Position numbers and translations under genes: made by a program. Of a DNA stretch of 64,000 nt, positions 61,859-64,000 are shown one piece after another. Position 1 is the first letter of the stretch. Each line of letters starts with the position of its first letter. Origin of the DNA: Bordetella sp. LUAb4 (GTDB taxonomy: Bacteria; Pseudomonadota; Gammaproteobacteria; Burkholderiales; Burkholderiaceae_B); assembly GCF_021325795.1 (NCBI RefSeq), contig NZ_JAHPZX010000004.1, forward strand, positions 186,001 through 250,000, in the 5' to 3' direction. Under the pieces are notes generated by a model. The model saw only the letters and a list, made by a program, of their open reading frames with translations. It did no database searches and was not told where the DNA came from.

Positions 61859-62641
61859 TCACGCCGCGAAGCCACCATCTATGGTCAGGTGGGCGCCCGT
61901 GACGAACCCGGCATCGGGTCCCGCCAGGTAAGCCACCATGCCGGCGATCTCATCGGGGCGCGCGTGGCGTTGCAAGGCCATCAGGCCATGCAACATCTTG
62001 GCGAAGTCGCCGGATTCCGGGTTCATGTCCGTGTCGGTGGGGCCGGGCTGCACGTTGTTCACGGTAATGCGGCGGGGACCCAGGTCGCGCGCCATGCCGC
62101 GTACCAAACCTTGCAGGGCCGACTTGCTCATGGCGTAAGCGGCACCGCCGGGGAAGGGCATGCGGTCGGCATTCACACTGCCGATGTTGATGATGCGCCC
62201 GCCGTCATTCATCCGCGCCAGCGCCGCTTGCGACGCGATGAACACCGCGCGCACATTCAGATCCAGGGTCTTGTCGAATTCTTCCAGCGTCAGCGTTTCG
62301 ATGGAGCCCAGCACCAGCACACCGGCGTTGTTGACCAGGATGTCCAGAGCCCCGAATTCATCGGTCGTCACCGCGATGGCGCGCACCACGGCGGCGGCGT
62401 CCGCGGCGTCGGCTTGCAAAGCCAGGGCGCGGCCGCCGTCGGCCTTGATCTCTTCGGCCAGGGCCTTGGCTTGGTCAGCCGAGCCGCGGTAGGTGAAGGC
62501 CACGGCGGCGCCGTCGCGGGCCAGGCGCTTGACGATGGCGGCGCCGATGCCACGGCCGCCGCCGGTGACGAAGGCCGTCTTGCCGGCAAGGGGCTTGGTG
62601 GTGTCAAGGGTTGCGGCGGAAGTATTGGTACGGGTATTCAT
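61859..62641 (-). CDS. SDR-family oxidoreductase, FabG-like
   Basis: A 260-residue classical SDR. The cofactor loop is TGGGRGIG, followed by NNAGVL, the catalytic segment IINIGSVNADRMPFPGGAAYAMSKSALQGLVRGMARDLG (Ser, Tyr and Lys) and VQPGPTDTDMNPE. The C-terminus GPDAGFVTGAHLTIDGGFAA is typical of 3-oxoacyl-reductase-like enzymes. The first 15 residues are Thr/Asn-rich. It is divergent from a LysR gene and is its likely target. Confidence 0.94.
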   Translation of the reverse strand: MNTRTNTSAATLDTTKPLAGKTAFVTGGGRGIGAAIVKRLARDGAAVAFTYRGSADQAKALAEEIKADGGRALALQADAADAAAVVRAIAVTTDEFGALDILVNNAGVLVLGSIETLTLEEFDKTLDLNVRAVFIASQAALARMNDGGRIINIGSVNADRMPFPGGAAYAMSKSALQGLVRGMARDLGPRRITVNNVQPGPTDTDMNPESGDFAKMLHGLMALQRHARPDEIAGMVAYLAGPDAGFVTGAHLTIDGGFAA

Positions 62642-62813
62642 GATGTGGGACCTTTGGATGTAAGAGGCAGGACAGGGATGGCGGGCGAGACTCGGATATA
62701 AGCGACAAACAAGAAACTTGAGACTTGAGAATCAACCTACAGGACTGCGGTGACGACGGATGAAGTATCCCCGGTCCTGGCTATTCCAGATAGTCCATAA
62801 TTGATTGTATGAT

Positions 62814-62832
62814 CTTCAACTATTAGTTGAAG
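62814..62832. promoter_or_regulatory. Inverted repeat CTTCAAC-N5-GTTGAAG, candidate LysR site
   Basis: A perfect 7-5-7 inverted repeat lies in the divergent region between the SDR and LysR genes. It ends 16 bp before the LysR GTG start. It contains TTCAAC-N5-GTTGAA, a good T-N11-A LysR box. Its closeness to the regulator start suggests autorepression. Confidence 0.6.
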
Positions 62833-62848
62833 GTGGCCGTAGGGCCTG

Positions 62849-63781
62849 GTGCCGGACGTGGAATCCCTCAATCTTCTCGAATCCTTTATCCGCAGCGCGC
62901 AGCTGGGCAGCTTTTCGGCGGCTGCCCGCAGTCTGGGACTGACGCCCGCGGCGGTCAGCAAGAACGTGGGGCGCCTGGAAGCGGATCTGGGCCTGCGCCT
63001 GTTCCATCGCAGCACCCGCAAGCTGGCGCTGACCGAGGAAGGCGAGCAGTTCCTGGAAAATGCCGCGGGTCCTTATGCCAGCTTGCAGGATGCCTTCGCC
63101 CATGCGGCGCAGCGCGAAGGCAAGCCCTCGGGCGTGCTGCGGGTGAGCGTTGGGCTGGGTTTCGGCAACGAGTACATCGTGCCGCTCCTGGGAGATTTCC
63201 TGGCGCGTTATCCCGCCATCGTCCCGGATTGGCATTTCGAGAACCGCGCGGTCGACCTGGTGGGCGAAGGCTATGACGCGGCGATTGCTGGCGGCATAGA
63301 ACTGACCGAAGGGGTGATTGCGCGCAAACTGGCGACGGCCTACATCATTGCCGTGGCGTCGCCCGCCTACATGGCTGAGCGGCCCATGCCGAAACATCCG
63401 TCCGAACTATCCGGATTGGATGGCATAGTGCGCCGCTCGGGTCCCACGGGACGCCTGCGTGCATGGACCCTGCGCAACAGCGTTGGGGTGGAAGCCGCGG
63501 CGCCATCCAGTGTGCGCATGATCTTCGACGATCCGGAAGCCATGGCGCGCGCTGCCGTGCTGGGATATGGCGTGGCCTTGTTGCCCACGCCGCATGCGGC
63601 GCGCTGGATAGCCAGCGGAGCATTGATCCGCCTGCTGCCGGAGTGGTCGGCTGAATTGGGAGCCCTGTCGATCTACTACCCGAATAAAAAGCTGGTGCCC
63701 TTGAAAACCCGCGCCTTCATCGATTTCGTCGTCGAGGCGTTCAGAAAAAAGCGCCTCGCGGCGTTGTTCGATCCACGCTGA
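62849..63781 (+). CDS. LysR-type transcriptional regulator
   Basis: A 310-residue LTTR starting at a GTG (62849); a second GTG at 62858 is possible. The DNA-binding domain is LNLLESFIRSAQLGSFSAAARSLGLTPAAVSKNVGRLEADLGLRLFHRSTRKLALTEEG. The effector domain has GVLRVSVGLGFGNEYIVPLLGDFLARYPAIVPDWHFENRAVDLVGEGYDAAIAGG, the CrgA-like subgroup pattern. It is divergent from the FabG-like SDR gene, with a LysR-type inverted repeat just upstream, and closed by a strong hairpin 25 bp downstream. Confidence 0.94.
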   Translation: MPDVESLNLLESFIRSAQLGSFSAAARSLGLTPAAVSKNVGRLEADLGLRLFHRSTRKLALTEEGEQFLENAAGPYASLQDAFAHAAQREGKPSGVLRVSVGLGFGNEYIVPLLGDFLARYPAIVPDWHFENRAVDLVGEGYDAAIAGGIELTEGVIARKLATAYIIAVASPAYMAERPMPKHPSELSGLDGIVRRSGPTGRLRAWTLRNSVGVEAAAPSSVRMIFDDPEAMARAAVLGYGVALLPTPHAARWIASGALIRLLPEWSAELGALSIYYPNKKLVPLKTRAFIDFVVEAFRKKRLAALFDPR

Positions 63782-63806
63782 GGCGGCCGGTCGGATCACG
63801 TAACGA

Positions 63807-63840
63807 GAAGGCGGCGATCACCTTGGTGATCGCCGCCTTC
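63807..63840. terminator. 16-bp-stem hairpin between convergent genes
   Basis: GAAGGCGGCGATCACC, TT, GGTGATCGCCGCCTTC make a perfect 16-bp stem 25 bp after the LysR stop and 30 bp past the end of the minus-strand gene. There is no T-run on either side, but stem strength and position between convergent genes make a shared terminator the best explanation. Confidence 0.65.
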
Positions 63841-63870
63841 GTACGCAATGCATCTGGATGCTGGGGCCGA

Positions 63871-64000
63871 TCAGGACAATACCGTTCCTCGATCAGCGCT
63901 GGTCTCCGGATCGCTCTCGGGATCGGAAGCCGTACGCGACACCATTGCCTGTACGTCCGCCAACTCGTCCTTCTTCAGTTTGACGCTGGCCAAGCCATCA
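63871..64000 (-). CDS. C-terminal end of an unidentified protein, cut by the window edge
   Basis: On the minus strand a frame is open from the window edge to TGA at 63871-63873, giving 42 residues: DGLASVKLKKDELADVQAMV continuing into an acidic, Ser/Asp/Glu-rich tail (TASDPESDPETSADRG). Coding is supported by the codon pattern and by the strong hairpin placed just beyond it, facing the LysR gene. I do not recognise the family; the acidic tail looks disordered. Confidence 0.6.
   Translation of the reverse strand, partial: DGLASVKLKKDELADVQAMVSRTASDPESDPETSADRGTVLS

Overview
The window looks like the chromosome of a high-G+C betaproteobacterium of the Alcaligenaceae (Bordetella/Achromobacter type). 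The evidence is seven Bug-type (tripartite tricarboxylate, PF03401) solute-binding proteins, many small catabolic clusters each beside a LysR, IclR or GntR regulator, and a classical autotransporter. This is a metabolic and accessory stretch: I see no rRNA, tRNA, phage, IS element or CRISPR array. The genus call is inference from gene content.

Layout. 1-3913: CaiB/BaiF CoA-transferase (cut by the window edge), Bug protein, enoyl-CoA hydratase, LysR. 3938-8714 (minus): MFS transporter, IclR regulator, 3-hydroxyisobutyrate-dehydrogenase-like enzyme and aldehyde dehydrogenase. A perfect 9-1-9 palindrome separates these from a rightward Bug gene. 8956-16854 (plus): that Bug gene, a small SCP2-like protein, an alpha/beta hydrolase, a five-gene branched-chain-amino-acid-type ABC importer and an AHL-lactonase-like metallo-hydrolase. 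The importer's binding-protein gene has an apparent one-base frameshift in its signal peptide. 17086-20871: a Gly-rich autotransporter. 20892-24869: enolase-superfamily dehydratase, GST and Bug protein, divergent from a FadR-type regulator. 25526-29430: a gluconate-2-dehydrogenase-like complex (Tat gamma subunit, GMC flavoprotein, triheme cytochrome c) ending at a strong terminator.

30572-43071 is an eleven-gene minus-strand cluster. In transcription order it holds an aminotransferase, PxpB, PxpC and PxpA (5-oxoprolinase), a peptide-type ABC importer, an M20 amidohydrolase, a D-2-hydroxyacid dehydrogenase and an N-formylglutamate amidohydrolase. A divergent GntR regulator lies at its head. 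The set reads as import and stepwise opening of a lactam or N-blocked amino-acid substrate that ends in a 2-oxoacid.

44012-48444: a DapA-like protein with changed catalytic residues, a frameshifted LysR gene, a GFA protein, and a coupled lipid-kinase/metallophosphoesterase pair. 48727-51767: three tandem Bug paralogues, two without a visible signal peptide. 51787-55206: a DUF4865-like protein with a LysR regulator, a heme oxygenase and a metallo-hydrolase. 55309-59581: D-glutamate-cyclase-like protein, dehydrogenase and Bug protein under a divergent IclR regulator with repeated TTGTGATC sites. 59737-64000: a persulfide-dioxygenase-like enzyme, two SDRs, a LysR regulator, and the 3' end of an unidentified minus-strand gene.

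Starts were set by Shine-Dalgarno sites, ATGA overlaps and family N-termini. Many therefore begin inside longer open frames. No database search was possible, so all family names come from motifs and overall sequence character.
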